64,000 nucleotides of DNA from positions 620,001 through 684,000 of the forward strand of contig NZ_JAALXT010000003.1 of assembly GCF_011634775.1 (NCBI RefSeq). The letters run 5' to 3'. Shown piece after piece: positions 38,637-48,223 of the stretch (positions are counted from its first letter, which is position 1; each line of letters begins with the position of its first letter). The position numbers and the translations under genes were made by a program. The notes beneath the pieces were generated by a model. That model worked only from the letters and a program-made list of their open reading frames with translations, had not been told where the DNA came from and ran no database searches. Source of the DNA: Thalassoroseus pseudoceratinae (GTDB taxonomy: Bacteria > Planctomycetota > Planctomycetia > Planctomycetales > Planctomycetaceae).

Positions 38637-39527
38637 TCAATCGACGGTGTTGTCGGACGTGGCGTCGAGGTCATCGAATTTGCTGAAATCCGGCGGATTC
38701 TTGTAAAACTCGGTGAGATCAAACTTGTCTTGCGACTCGAGTTCGACAATCCGGAGACGTTGTTCAATCCGTTTGAGACGCTCCGCCAAAACCGGGTGAA
38801 TTGGTGGTTCTTTCGTTCGCGGTTCCTGACGTGGAACGGTCGGGTAGCCGAGTTGGCGTTGCAACGCGGCGAACATGTACAGCGGATCGCGTCCCCGGTT
38901 TGCTTTGGCAATTCGCCCTTCTTGCACTCCGAATAGAATTGGTGTGTTCGGAGTCCATTCGGGATCGCCGAGTTTCCGGCGACGTTCAAAAACGAAATGC
39001 TCGCTTTGCCGGTAGAGCATCTCGCTAAACTCCATGTTCCCAAGTTCCTGTCGCACCCATAGTATCCACGACTGCCATTGCTCATCGTACATGGGATCGT
39101 CTGCAATTGCTCGCAAACCGCGATCATAGCCCAAGCGGTTCCGTGCGATGCATTCGAACTGAAAGATGAACAACCCTGGCGGCGTCGGCGACTCCGACAA
39201 GTATTTGGCTTGTTCTTCAAGGATTTTCAACGCAATTCGCACATCAAACTTCGAACGGTCTGCCTCTGCGATACTCAACACGTAACCCTGAAACGGCGCG
39301 AAGTAGTGATGCAGATAAGCCATGCCATCCGAAAGACGACCATGCAATTTGATTTCTCCCGCGAGAAAGTCCATTGCCGTCGGCAAACGCGTGGTGGCGA
39401 GGATTTCCTCTTGGAGATCGTTCAAAATCTCCTGGGAGGGCGTGTTATCGGCCAGACGTTCGGCGAACGTGCGAAAGAAATATCGTTGTTCAATGTATTC
39501 CTCGCGTTCGAGGAGCCGACTACTCAT
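38637..39527 (-). CDS. Conserved hypothetical protein of the planctomycete type
   Basis: 296 residues, soluble, with no signal peptide, membrane segment or known motif. The C-terminal part has a charged, probably coiled segment (HPVLAERLKRIEQRLRIVEL). Its start overlaps the stop of the PQQ-propeller gene by four bases (ATGA), so the two are translated together. No function is proposed. Confidence 0.65.
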   Translation of the reverse strand: MSSRLLEREEYIEQRYFFRTFAERLADNTPSQEILNDLQEEILATTRLPTAMDFLAGEIKLHGRLSDGMAYLHHYFAPFQGYVLSIAEADRSKFDVRIALKILEEQAKYLSESPTPPGLFIFQFECIARNRLGYDRGLRAIADDPMYDEQWQSWILWVRQELGNMEFSEMLYRQSEHFVFERRRKLGDPEWTPNTPILFGVQEGRIAKANRGRDPLYMFAALQRQLGYPTVPRQEPRTKEPPIHPVLAERLKRIEQRLRIVELESQDKFDLTEFYKNPPDFSKFDDLDATSDNTVD

Positions 39528-40828
39528 GGGCGAATCATGTAGAGAAATTGTTTGCCACGAAGATACAGTGTGCCGTCAGCAACCGCAGGCGATCCAACAA
39601 ATTCGTCGTCGAGTTTGTTCTTCGCGACGACCTGAAATTCCTTGGCGGCTTTGATGATGGTTCCGTGGCCTTCGCGACTAAGGAAGTACACGTTCCCGTC
39701 CGCCACGATCGGCGATGCTTTATAATTGCCGCCCGGCAACCGCTCCCGCCAGTGTTGCTTGCCTGTTTCGGCATCAAGACAACTCGCGATTCCGTTATCG
39801 GTAACGATAAACACAAGCCCATTGACGACAACCGGGCAACAGGTATCCGGCGTGCTGGGGGTGATTTTCCATTGGATATTGGACTCGGAAAGCGTTCCCG
39901 GTTGCTTGGGAATTTCGATCGCGTGCAACGGACCTCGCATCCCAACCGTCGTGTAAACAATGCCATCGTGCAATGTGGGACCGGTGATCGTGCGACCGCC
40001 GACCAACCCTGGAAGGCTCCACTGCTTCTCGCCGGTGCGAGGATCATAGCTATCAAGCACATTGCCGCCCATGATAATCATCTGCGGGCCATCCGAAGTT
40101 TGGTGGAATACGGGAGTCGTGTAGGAATCGCCTTCTTCGGCATGGGCTCCCGTGTAACGAGCGGTCTTCCAAACCTGCTTCCCGGTTCGTTTGTCGTGTG
40201 CGACGACGTAATTCGGAACGTCGAATTTGCCCGTTCCGTCAACACCATCCAATGGGTCTTGCATGCACACGGAAATCACCAAATCTCCGTAGAACACCGG
40301 GCTATTCGCATGCCCCCACCAAATTGTGTATTCGCCGAAATCGTCAACGAGATTTCGCTCCCACTCCAGCGAACCGTCAAACCGATATGAGGCCAACAAT
40401 CCATTGCCAAAATGGACGACAACACGTTCGCCATCCGTAATGGGGGATGGGCTCGCCAAGTTGTGCAGATTGTGAAATTTTGTCGAGCGTTTGCCCTCAC
40501 CTTTCCGTTTCGCAATGCCTTTGCCGACGGGTTTCGTCCAATCGACTTCGGCGGTTTCGGAATCGATCCGGATCAATAAGAGTTGACCGTCCGCTTCGGA
40601 CGTGAGGAAAACCGCATCGTCCCAAATGGCTGGTGTGCTGGTTCCCCATTCGGGCAACTTGACCTTGGTGACGTTGTTCGACGAATCATCCCAACGGACC
40701 GCAACGTTGCTCGCGTTGGAGTGGCTATTTCCTTGCGGTCCTCGCCATTGCGGCCAATTCTCCGCGTGGATTGTCGATGTCGTCGCGAGACCGAGGATCG
40801 TCAAACAGATTCCAACCGACGAACGCAT
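39524..40828 (-). CDS. Exported PQQ-type beta-propeller protein
   Basis: 434 residues from ATG 40828, with GGAG seven bases upstream. A signal peptide (MRSSVGICLTILGLATTSTI) leads to the mature start NWPQWRGPQGNSHS, a hallmark of planctomycete PQQ-like propeller proteins. The rest has repeated strands with Trp/Gly-rich turns (LLASYRFDGSLEWE, VVAHDKRTGKQVWK, SCLDAETGKQHW). The propeller may be a binding scaffold rather than an active PQQ dehydrogenase, since no catalytic set is clear. It leads a two-gene unit with the hypothetical gene after it. Confidence 0.85.
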   Translation of the reverse strand: MRSSVGICLTILGLATTSTIHAENWPQWRGPQGNSHSNASNVAVRWDDSSNNVTKVKLPEWGTSTPAIWDDAVFLTSEADGQLLLIRIDSETAEVDWTKPVGKGIAKRKGEGKRSTKFHNLHNLASPSPITDGERVVVHFGNGLLASYRFDGSLEWERNLVDDFGEYTIWWGHANSPVFYGDLVISVCMQDPLDGVDGTGKFDVPNYVVAHDKRTGKQVWKTARYTGAHAEEGDSYTTPVFHQTSDGPQMIIMGGNVLDSYDPRTGEKQWSLPGLVGGRTITGPTLHDGIVYTTVGMRGPLHAIEIPKQPGTLSESNIQWKITPSTPDTCCPVVVNGLVFIVTDNGIASCLDAETGKQHWRERLPGGNYKASPIVADGNVYFLSREGHGTIIKAAKEFQVVAKNKLDDEFVGSPAVADGTLYLRGKQFLYMIRP

Positions 40829-41003
40829 ATGTTTTCTCCGCGCGGATTCGTAATTGCTATTCAGAATCGATCCTACCCATCCCCATCGGGTTCGGCAAAC
40901 GAGTCCGCCTTCCGTCTTTTTCGAGCGATCGATTGCATCAACGAATGATGTTGCGATAATGAAACCGCCTCGAACAATTACTGAACTCGACGGGAAACAA
41001 TTG

Positions 41004-43037
41004 ATGTCCATTCAGAAGACCTTGTGTTGGCCGCTAGCATGTGTCGCGGCCCTTCTTTATCTCGAAACTCCGTGCCAAGCCCAGGAAAAAGACGCGAAAG
41101 CCCAGGCAAAGCCCGCAGGACGGGTTTCGGGATTTCCCGATTGGGTCACAAGCGTGCAATTCTCACCCGACGGCAAACTTGTCGCGGCTGGAAGTTACGA
41201 TGAAGTCAAATTAGTCGACAGCGAGACCAAAGCTCCGGTTGCCAAACTTGAGGTTTCCGGACAGGCTCAGTCTTTGGCGTTCTCGCCGGATGGCAAAACA
41301 CTCGCGGTCGGTGCTTTCCGTGGAATTGAACTCTGGGATGTCGCCCAACGCAAACGAGTCGACACGCTCAACGGTCACGCCGGTTATGTGATGTCGTTGA
41401 CCTTCTCAAGCGATGGAACCGAATTGGTCAGCGGAGCGGAAGACGGGACCGTCCGCGTTTGGGACGTCGAATCGCGGAAAGCGGTCCGCACCATTGAAGG
41501 ATTCGATCACCCGGTGATGGGAGTGGCCCTTTCTCCCGATGGCAGACGTCTGGCAACCGCCTCCGGTGATGAAACCCGTGTCACGCAACCTGGCCCGGTT
41601 CGGGTTTGGAATATGGAGGATGGAGCCGAGGTGGAAGTCAATCTTCCACCACATGAAAAATACGCCACCAGTGTGACTTACTCGCCGGATGGCCGGTGGT
41701 TGATCTCCACAGGGGCCGACGAAAAGTGCAACGTCTACAACACCGCGACCGGTAAAGCGTTGGGATTTTTCGCGGGACATGGCCGCCCGGTGAATGCGGT
41801 TGTGTTTGCTGACCGCTCGGAAACTGTGGTCAGTGTGGCCGGTGGACGAGCCAAAGGCGGAGATTTGGTGATGGTTTGGAACCGTGAAGACGGTGAAGAA
41901 TTGGCGCGAATCGAAGCCCACAAAGGAAAAATTACGAGCTGTGATTTGTCGTCGGATGGCAAGACCCTTGTCACTGGCAGTTATGACCAAACGATTGCAT
42001 TCTGGGACCTGGACCCCGTGCTACCGGAGATTGACGAAACCGTGTTAGCTGCCGCTGCAGACAAACCTTGGAAATTGGCTGGACGTGATAATCTGAAAGC
42101 CGGAATCATCGGGCTCGACACGTCACACGTGCTTGCTTTCACCAAAATGCTGAATGCTGAAGACAAGGAAGCACCGTTCACGGGCATACGCGTCGTGGCT
42201 GCATACCCAAAAGGGAGCCCCGATATTGAATCTTCGACTTCGCGGGTTCCAATGTATACTCGCACGGTGAAGGAGCAGGGAGTCGAGATTGTCGATTCGA
42301 TTGAAGCGTTGCTTCCAAAGGTCGACGTGATTTTCCTCGAAACCAACGATGGCCGTCCGCACCTGGAGCAAGTCCTCCCGGTGCTGAAAGCCGGCATTCC
42401 TGTTTTCGTCGACAAACCTGTGGCCGGTTCGTTGGCCGATGCAATTGCGATTTACAAAGCTGCGGAGCACTACGATGTGCCCGTGTTTTCGTCGTCGTCG
42501 CTTCGGTATTCCGGTGGGGCTCAAGAGGTGTTGGCGGGCAAGATTGGGAAGGTCAAAGAAGCCACCGCATACAGTCCCTGCTCGCTTGAGCCTACGCATC
42601 CCGATCTGTTCTGGTATGGAATTCACGGCGTCGAACTGTTGTTCACGGTGATGGGGCCGGAAGTCGAATCCGTCCGTCGGGTCGAGAGTAACCGAAAACG
42701 AGACGTAGTCGAAGGCAAGTGGTCCGATGGTCGTGAAGGTGTGTTCGAAGGCTACCGAATTGGCAAGAAAGGTTACGGCGGAACCGCGATCGGCGAAAAC
42801 GGCACCGCGGAACTCGGGCCGTATAAAGGTTATCAGCCGCTGCTGGAAGACATCCTGCGATTCTTCCGAACGGGCGAACCGTCTGTGACTCCGAAAGAAA
42901 CGTTGGCAATCTACGCGTTCATGGAAGCTGCCGACGAAAGCAAACGCCAAGGCGGTGTGGCTGTCAGTATCAGCAGTGTCATGAAACTCGCTGAGAAAGA
43001 AGCCGACGCCAAACTGGAAGAATTGCTTGAAGATTAA
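41004..43037 (+). CDS. Exported fusion of WD40 propeller and Gfo/Idh/MocA oxidoreductase
   Basis: About 677 residues from ATG 41004 (ATG 40959 is possible). A signal peptide ends near CQAQEK. WD40-like repeats with SPDGK and VRVWD units occupy about residues 47-335. From about 364 the sequence changes to a Rossmann-type oxidoreductase (LKAGIIGLDTSHVLAF, VFVDKPVAGSLADAIAIY), with the conserved Lys-Pro pair of the Gfo/Idh/MocA family. The first glycine-rich turn is atypical (GIIGLDTSH). The two folds in one exported protein may act on a glycan or sugar outside the cytoplasm (inference). It is divergent from the PQQ gene. Confidence 0.85.
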   Translation: MSIQKTLCWPLACVAALLYLETPCQAQEKDAKAQAKPAGRVSGFPDWVTSVQFSPDGKLVAAGSYDEVKLVDSETKAPVAKLEVSGQAQSLAFSPDGKTLAVGAFRGIELWDVAQRKRVDTLNGHAGYVMSLTFSSDGTELVSGAEDGTVRVWDVESRKAVRTIEGFDHPVMGVALSPDGRRLATASGDETRVTQPGPVRVWNMEDGAEVEVNLPPHEKYATSVTYSPDGRWLISTGADEKCNVYNTATGKALGFFAGHGRPVNAVVFADRSETVVSVAGGRAKGGDLVMVWNREDGEELARIEAHKGKITSCDLSSDGKTLVTGSYDQTIAFWDLDPVLPEIDETVLAAAADKPWKLAGRDNLKAGIIGLDTSHVLAFTKMLNAEDKEAPFTGIRVVAAYPKGSPDIESSTSRVPMYTRTVKEQGVEIVDSIEALLPKVDVIFLETNDGRPHLEQVLPVLKAGIPVFVDKPVAGSLADAIAIYKAAEHYDVPVFSSSSLRYSGGAQEVLAGKIGKVKEATAYSPCSLEPTHPDLFWYGIHGVELLFTVMGPEVESVRRVESNRKRDVVEGKWSDGREGVFEGYRIGKKGYGGTAIGENGTAELGPYKGYQPLLEDILRFFRTGEPSVTPKETLAIYAFMEAADESKRQGGVAVSISSVMKLAEKEADAKLEELLED

Positions 43038-43079
43038 ATCCGATGTGAGTACAGACCGGCCGGCAAGATCCGACGTTAG

Positions 43080-44054
43080 TTAGTTCTTGTCGGTCCAGAC
43101 TTCCGGGTTGATGATGTTCTCCGGACGCTCGCCGCTCAACACGGCAACAATTTGCCGAGCGGCCCGCGTGCGGAGTTCTTGAAGACTCTCCTCCGACAAA
43201 AATGCCGCATGCGGTGTGGCGATGACGCGTTCATCGTGAAAAATCGGATGCTGTAAATCGGGAGGCTCTGGTGTGAAGACATCGAGCGCCGCCCCCGCCA
43301 ATTTCTCGTCTTCGAGTGCTGTCGCCAACGCATCCTGATCGACCAAGCCTCCACGTGACGTATTGATCAAATACGCTGACGACTTCATCTGAGCGAACGT
43401 GTCGGCGTTCATCAGATGTTCGGTTTCCGACTTATAAGGAGCGTGTAGCGAGACATAGTCGCTACGCTGAAGCAGGTCTTCCAACGCGACCATCTCACAT
43501 CCGCTACCGTGATCATTTCCCGATGGAGTGAAGGCGATCACGTGCAGCCCCAATGCCAACGCCTTCTCTCGCAACGCCCGAGCAGTGTTGCCGAAACCGA
43601 CAAGTCCCAATGTTTGACCGCGTAGTCGACGTAACGGCGGTCCGGCTTGCAATCGGTATTCACCGTTGTGGATTCGTTGATCGTAGAACGCGATTTTCCG
43701 AACGCATGTGAGCAACATCGCTAATGCGTGATCACTCACCTCATCCACACAATAATCGGGCACATTGGTCACAAGAATGTTGCGTGCCGTCGCGGTTGCC
43801 ACATCGATGTTATCCAAACCGATCCCGAATCGGCTGATCACGCGACACTTCTGAGTGGCATCGACAATATCTTTACCGATCGGTGCCCAGCAGGTTCCGA
43901 TTGCATCGGCATTGGCAGCTTCCTTGAGTGCATCCTGGGGGCCATCGGTTTCGATCAGTTCGGCGTCGATCTCCCCAAGGATTTTCCGCTCGACGTCGGC
44001 GTCGGGCCATGCGCGATCGGTCAGAATGACATGAAATTTGGCCACTTTGAACAT
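43080..44054 (-). CDS. D-2-hydroxyacid dehydrogenase
   Basis: About 324 residues from ATG 44054; GTG 44045 has a better-spaced GAGG and is an alternative. The nucleotide-binding turn GLVGFGNTARALREKA is at about residue 155. The catalytic set is in the usual places: Arg in INTSRGGLVD, Glu in FTPEPPDL and His in IATPHAAFL. It reduces or oxidises a 2-hydroxy acid with NAD(H); phosphoglycerate, glyoxylate or lactate are possible substrates. A second enzyme of the same family is 3 kb away at 47014. Confidence 0.85.
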   Translation of the reverse strand: MFKVAKFHVILTDRAWPDADVERKILGEIDAELIETDGPQDALKEAANADAIGTCWAPIGKDIVDATQKCRVISRFGIGLDNIDVATATARNILVTNVPDYCVDEVSDHALAMLLTCVRKIAFYDQRIHNGEYRLQAGPPLRRLRGQTLGLVGFGNTARALREKALALGLHVIAFTPSGNDHGSGCEMVALEDLLQRSDYVSLHAPYKSETEHLMNADTFAQMKSSAYLINTSRGGLVDQDALATALEDEKLAGAALDVFTPEPPDLQHPIFHDERVIATPHAAFLSEESLQELRTRAARQIVAVLSGERPENIINPEVWTDKN

Positions 44055-44173
44055 CCTCAATGAGATATCGACGAATTTTGCTCAATCTCATTGTTCGCTG
44101 CTGACGGTTTTGTTGCAATAGGTCCGGTGTGGTTTTACAGGCGAAATCGGTGTGAGATGGAGAAGCGGAGAAT

Positions 44174-44932
44174 ATGAGCTCAAAACCGTTCTTGATCTTC
44201 TTGCCAGGTTTGGATGGAACCGGTCGCTTGCTGTTTCGGCAAACAGGTCTTCACGATGAGTATCGTGTGGCGTGTGAAAGTTATCCGCAAGATCGGCCCC
44301 ATACTTACGAAGAACTTGCCGACGAAGCGGCCAAGCGAATAAAGAACGAAAATAACGGACTTCCCGCGATTGTCGTGGCGGAGTCCTTCGGTGGTGCCGT
44401 CGCGTTCACACTTGTGGAACGTCATCCTGATTTGGTGGAGCGCATGGTTCTCTCCAATACGTTTGCTTACTTCTCGCGACGTTGGCTGATTAAGCCGCTC
44501 GCGATGGCGAGTCATCTTCTGCCGAATCAACCGGCCCGAGCGGAAACTCGGCGTGTCCGCTCTTGGTTTTTCTTTGACCCCAAATTGCCGAAAGACATTC
44601 GCGATCAAACGTGGGAGCAGACGGGCGATGTTCCATTACGTGCCATGGGACGTCGGATTCGAATGCTTGCCAAGATCGATCTTCGGGAACGGTTGCCGCA
44701 CATTTCGGTCCCGACTGTCATCGTGGTCTCGCCGAACGACCGCGTGGTGCCGCCGTGTTGCGGTCAACTCATCGCAGACCGTCTTCCGAATGTGGAGCTC
44801 ATCGAAAAACCGGTCGGCCATGCGGCACTGTTACATCCTGACGTCTGCGTTCGATCCATTCTCGCCGACCGCAGCGTCTGGGACAAAATTTCTCAGCCCC
44901 AGGACACGTCTGCAACAGCCACGCCGGATTGA
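44174..44932 (+). CDS. Alpha/beta-hydrolase
   Basis: 252 residues. The nucleophile elbow is AESFGGAVAFTL (Ser at about residue 75), Asp in VVSPNDRVVP and His in KPVGHAALLH complete a triad. The oxyanion region is LPGLDGTGRLLF. No signal peptide is seen, so it acts in the cytoplasm. The substrate, an ester or thioester, is unknown. Its stop lies directly against the stop of the GntR-type gene, with no base between. Confidence 0.85.
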   Translation: MSSKPFLIFLPGLDGTGRLLFRQTGLHDEYRVACESYPQDRPHTYEELADEAAKRIKNENNGLPAIVVAESFGGAVAFTLVERHPDLVERMVLSNTFAYFSRRWLIKPLAMASHLLPNQPARAETRRVRSWFFFDPKLPKDIRDQTWEQTGDVPLRAMGRRIRMLAKIDLRERLPHISVPTVIVVSPNDRVVPPCCGQLIADRLPNVELIEKPVGHAALLHPDVCVRSILADRSVWDKISQPQDTSATATPD

Positions 44933-45850
44933 CTACTCGGGCGGTGAGGGGATTTTGACTTCAGCCAAGAGGTTCAGTTGTTCGGGGTTCTCCTGCAACA
45001 GCTTGAGAATCCGTCGTACGGCGGACTCTTGAGCGCGAATATGGTTCGCCAACGCTGCTCGTGCCGTCGACCAACGTTTGGCGAGGGCGGCTTCCAAAAT
45101 CTCCCGGTGTTGAGCGGCCATTTCCGCAATCACATCACCACCCAACGCCGCGAAATCGAACAACGCCCGGAAGTATCCGCCATAGTGGGCGAAGAAGTCT
45201 CGAATGTATCGGTTGCCTGACTTCTTGATGATGTAGTGGTGGAAGTGGTTGTCGAGACGACGAGCGACACCGTCCTCGTCTGGCTGATTTCCTTCCAACA
45301 TCCGCTTTAAATCGGCTTCCTCGAACTTCGAGCAAGCCAAGTCGAACGCCTTCAGCTCTAGAAGTTCTCGCACTTCGATGTAGGACGCCAATTCTTCCTC
45401 TTGAAACGGCCGAATCCGCCAACCCCGTCTAGGAACGTGCTCTAAAACTCCAGCTCCGGATAGGCGGCTGAAAATGCGTCGCAGTAATGTTCGTCCAATG
45501 CCAAATTGATTTGCGAACGCTTCCTCCCGGAGGAAAATCGGTTGGCCCTGCAAACTTTGGAGCAGCACATGCTGCATCAGCACGTCGTCCCAATTGGTGG
45601 GAGCATCGGGACGGTCTGACAATACACGCCCATCACTTTTCCCCACTTGCTGTGGATTAACGATTAATCTGCGGTTGGTTCCTTTGATCAGAAGTCCCTG
45701 GTCGAGCAGCTCATCCACGGCCTCGCGGACGGGCGTGAGGCTCACTTCGTATTGGTCCGCAATTGCAGCCAAGGTGAACTTCTCGGGCACGTCCCGCCCC
45801 GCTCGAATTCGAGCTTCTAGGTCTTGTCGGATGTAGGTCGCTATCGTCAT
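44933..45850 (-). CDS. GntR-family regulator with two winged-helix regions and an FCD domain
   Basis: 305 residues from ATG 45850. A first winged helix is at about residues 5-60 (TLAAIADQYEVSLTPVREAVDEL), and a second helix-turn-helix-like segment follows at about 100-155 (FANQFGIGRTLLRRIFSRLSG). The C-terminal FCD-like domain contains DNHFHHYIIKKSGN and HREILEAALA, with the metal/ligand-binding His residues. Two DNA-binding parts in one chain are unusual for GntR proteins. It may control larB, which is divergent, or the nearby hydroxyacid dehydrogenases. Confidence 0.8.
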   Translation of the reverse strand: MTIATYIRQDLEARIRAGRDVPEKFTLAAIADQYEVSLTPVREAVDELLDQGLLIKGTNRRLIVNPQQVGKSDGRVLSDRPDAPTNWDDVLMQHVLLQSLQGQPIFLREEAFANQFGIGRTLLRRIFSRLSGAGVLEHVPRRGWRIRPFQEEELASYIEVRELLELKAFDLACSKFEEADLKRMLEGNQPDEDGVARRLDNHFHHYIIKKSGNRYIRDFFAHYGGYFRALFDFAALGGDVIAEMAAQHREILEAALAKRWSTARAALANHIRAQESAVRRILKLLQENPEQLNLLAEVKIPSPPE

Positions 45851-46211
45851 TGTTATTCTGCTCGCCGGTTTCGCTTCGGGTTCGCCCGATTGTCGGAAGA
45901 AATCCCATCGACCGCAACCGTACAATTCACATGAAGGTGTCGACGCGGTCTGATTGTTTGTTTTTGAGCACAATGTGAATTAGCCGCAACTGCATCTCTT
46001 GTGTTAATAGCAGCCCGGACGGCCTTTCTCAACGCCTAAGTAGTATACATGTTTATTTTGTGGCTGCATGATCACTTCGGTTTTTGCCTCAGTTTGACTT
46101 TGTCAGGTGACTGGGATTCTCCTTGGTGCGTTTTGGTATTCCGAGCAAAAGTTCGTAAACTGCATGGGAACGACGTAACTTGCACCACACTGTTCTCAAC
46201 AGGTTTCTACA
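45851..46211. other. Divergent regulatory region between the GntR gene and larB
   Basis: 361 bp without a gene. It contains an AT-rich stretch with AGTATACAT (about 46040-46050), a partly symmetric sequence of the kind GntR proteins bind. I see no clear -35/-10 pair, RNA gene or terminator. Confidence 0.35.
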
Positions 46212-46985
46212 GTGACTGATCCGATTTTGCTGGAGTTGTTGGAGTCCTTTCGCGTCGGTGGGTTAAACGCGAGCGAATTGGTTTCTCGTCTCAATCCGGC
46301 GATGCTGCCGACGACGGAAAAGACAGAGAGTGCATGCGTCGATTTGGATCGAAGTCGTCGCTGCGGTTTTCCGGAAGTTATCTACTGCGAGGGGAAAACC
46401 GTCGAAGCCGTTCTCGAAATTACGCGGGTGCTGCGAGAACACGATCAACCAGTGTTAGGTACGCGAGTGACTACGGAACAAGCCGCCGCCGTTCACGAGA
46501 AGTTTCCCGACATTGTCTACAACAGCACGGCACGCACCATTCGATCTGTCGGGGAGACGCAAGTCGATTTGATGGGGCGCGTGCCGGTCATTACGGCGGG
46601 AACGACCGACCGCCCGGTTGCCGAAGAGGCGTTGGAAACTTTGCGATGGATGGGCGTTGAGACGGAGTTACTGGTCGATGTCGGTGTTGCTGGTCCGCAA
46701 CGATTGCTCGGCGTGCTACCACAGCTTCGGACCGCCGATGCTGTTATCGTGGCGGCAGGGATGGAAGGTGCGTTGCCGTCCGTGGTCGGAGGGCATATGG
46801 ATTGTCCCGTTGTCGCCGTTCCAACAAGCGTCGGTTATGGAGCTGGTGCCGGTGGATATGCGGCGTTGCTGGGAATGCTCAACAGTTGTGCGGCGAATGT
46901 GACGGTCGTCAACATCGATGCCGGATTCAAAGCCGGTTACGTTGCCGGATTGATTGCACGAGGGCAAACACCAACCTCTTCCTGA
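46212..46985 (+). CDS. larB: Nickel-pincer cofactor biosynthesis protein LarB
   Basis: 257 residues from GTG 46212. The C-terminal AIR carboxylase-like domain has the signature VAAGMEGALPSVVGG, AVPTSVGYGAGAGG and LNSCAANVTVVNIDAGF; the N-terminal part contains RRCGFPEVIYCEGKT. LarB carboxylates and cleaves nicotinic acid adenine dinucleotide, the first step to the nickel-pincer nucleotide of lactate racemase and related enzymes. LarC and LarE are not in the window. A hydroxyacid dehydrogenase lies right after it on the opposite strand, which would suit a hydroxyacid racemase pathway. Confidence 0.88.
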   Translation: MTDPILLELLESFRVGGLNASELVSRLNPAMLPTTEKTESACVDLDRSRRCGFPEVIYCEGKTVEAVLEITRVLREHDQPVLGTRVTTEQAAAVHEKFPDIVYNSTARTIRSVGETQVDLMGRVPVITAGTTDRPVAEEALETLRWMGVETELLVDVGVAGPQRLLGVLPQLRTADAVIVAAGMEGALPSVVGGHMDCPVVAVPTSVGYGAGAGGYAALLGMLNSCAANVTVVNIDAGFKAGYVAGLIARGQTPTSS

Positions 46986-47013
46986 ACGTCTCGCGATAGT
47001 CGGTCGCAAACCC

Positions 47014-48015
47014 TCAGAACCACAATTCTTTATTGACCACATTTAAGAGCGGTTCGTTCGCGACAAAGCGACGAACATTCTCCAAGAGCGTTTCCAGATG
47101 CCGTTTCGCGACGTGGACGGAAGCTGCCGCGATGTGGGGCGTGATGATCACATTCGGCATCCCCCATAATGGGTGGTCGCTCGGCAACGGTTCGACTTCG
47201 CAAACATCAAGAGCCGCTCCCTTGATCACGCCGGTTTGCAACGCGGTGGTCAGATCGTCCAGGTCGACAATGACGCCTCGTCCAATGTTGATGAGGTACG
47301 CCGACGATTTCATCTTTTCGAATTGCGGTTTCCGGAAGAGTTTCACTGTCTCCGGTGTGTGTGGGGCGGCGATGACGACAAAATCGCTTTCTGCGAGAAG
47401 TTCGTCCAACCGATCTGTCGGCAAAATCTCGGGTAGCACCCCGTCAACTGAGGTCCGGATGGGATCGACTCCGAGAATCCGTGTTCCGAATGCATTGGCA
47501 CGTCGGGCGATCTCCGCACCGATCGCCCCAACACCGATGATCCCCATGGTGCAATCACCGAGACAAAAGTGTTCTCGGTCGATCGCGGTGACATGACCGG
47601 GACCGGTTGCAAAACTGGCTCGAGTTTCTTCACCGCCGACGGGTTGCCAACGTCCCTCGTTTTGATTGCGAATGTACGTGTGCATGTTGCGGACGAAACA
47701 TAGCACGTATCCCAAAACATGATCCGCAATGACGTCGCTGAACAATCCTCGCATGTTCGTGAGTTGACACGGGTGACGGGTCAACTCCGGAAACACGTAG
47801 TGTTCCAAACTGGCGGTCGGAGACTGCACCCATCGCAACTGCTTCGCATGACTCAGCAGCTGTGGTGTGAGCTTGCCGAAGAATCCATCGGCATTGGTGA
47901 TGGCGGCTTCCGCTTCTTCTTCTGAGGACGCATTCACGACCTCGCAGTTTCCCGCGGCTTGCTGGATGTGCATCAGTCGATCCGCGTCGACGGCTGGCCA
48001 AATCACCAGTTTCAT
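47014..48015 (-). CDS. D-2-hydroxyacid dehydrogenase, second copy
   Basis: 333 residues. The nucleotide-binding turn is GIIGVGAIGAEIARRANAF (about residue 160). Catalytic Arg is in INIGRGVIVD, Glu in VCEVEPLPS and His in ITPHIAAAS. The N-terminal half differs clearly from the enzyme at 43080, so the two are distant relatives rather than a recent duplication. It converges on larB with 28 bp between stops. The substrate is unknown; it resembles the glyoxylate/phosphoglycerate-like branch. Confidence 0.85.
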   Translation of the reverse strand: MKLVIWPAVDADRLMHIQQAAGNCEVVNASSEEEAEAAITNADGFFGKLTPQLLSHAKQLRWVQSPTASLEHYVFPELTRHPCQLTNMRGLFSDVIADHVLGYVLCFVRNMHTYIRNQNEGRWQPVGGEETRASFATGPGHVTAIDREHFCLGDCTMGIIGVGAIGAEIARRANAFGTRILGVDPIRTSVDGVLPEILPTDRLDELLAESDFVVIAAPHTPETVKLFRKPQFEKMKSSAYLINIGRGVIVDLDDLTTALQTGVIKGAALDVCEVEPLPSDHPLWGMPNVIITPHIAAASVHVAKRHLETLLENVRRFVANEPLLNVVNKELWF

Positions 48016-48167
48016 CGTGATATTCGTCCCACAAAAGTCAGGTCAATCGGAAGTTGAGTGTCAAGGCTATTTCAACGCGTTGCGTCGGTTTCTTCAAGGT
48101 TGGAAAAACATCGGGGTGACGGCTTGTGTCGAAGGAACCACGTTATCAGAATACGCGCAACTTCAAC

Positions 48168-48187
48168 CGGCTTGATTGTTCAAGCCG
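48168..48187 (+). other. Hairpin upstream of csrA
   Basis: CGGCTTGA (48168-48175) pairs with TCAAGCCG (48180-48187) around a four-base loop, 36 bp before the csrA start. No T run follows. It could be the leader hairpin of the csrA mRNA or the end of an upstream transcript. Confidence 0.45.
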
Positions 48188-48223
48188 CCTTTGAACAATG
48201 ACATACGCGAATGAGGCGTGTTG

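Noticed and set aside
39374-40390. Open frame opposite the PQQ-propeller gene
   Set aside because: It crosses the boundary between two coupled genes on the other strand and has no support.
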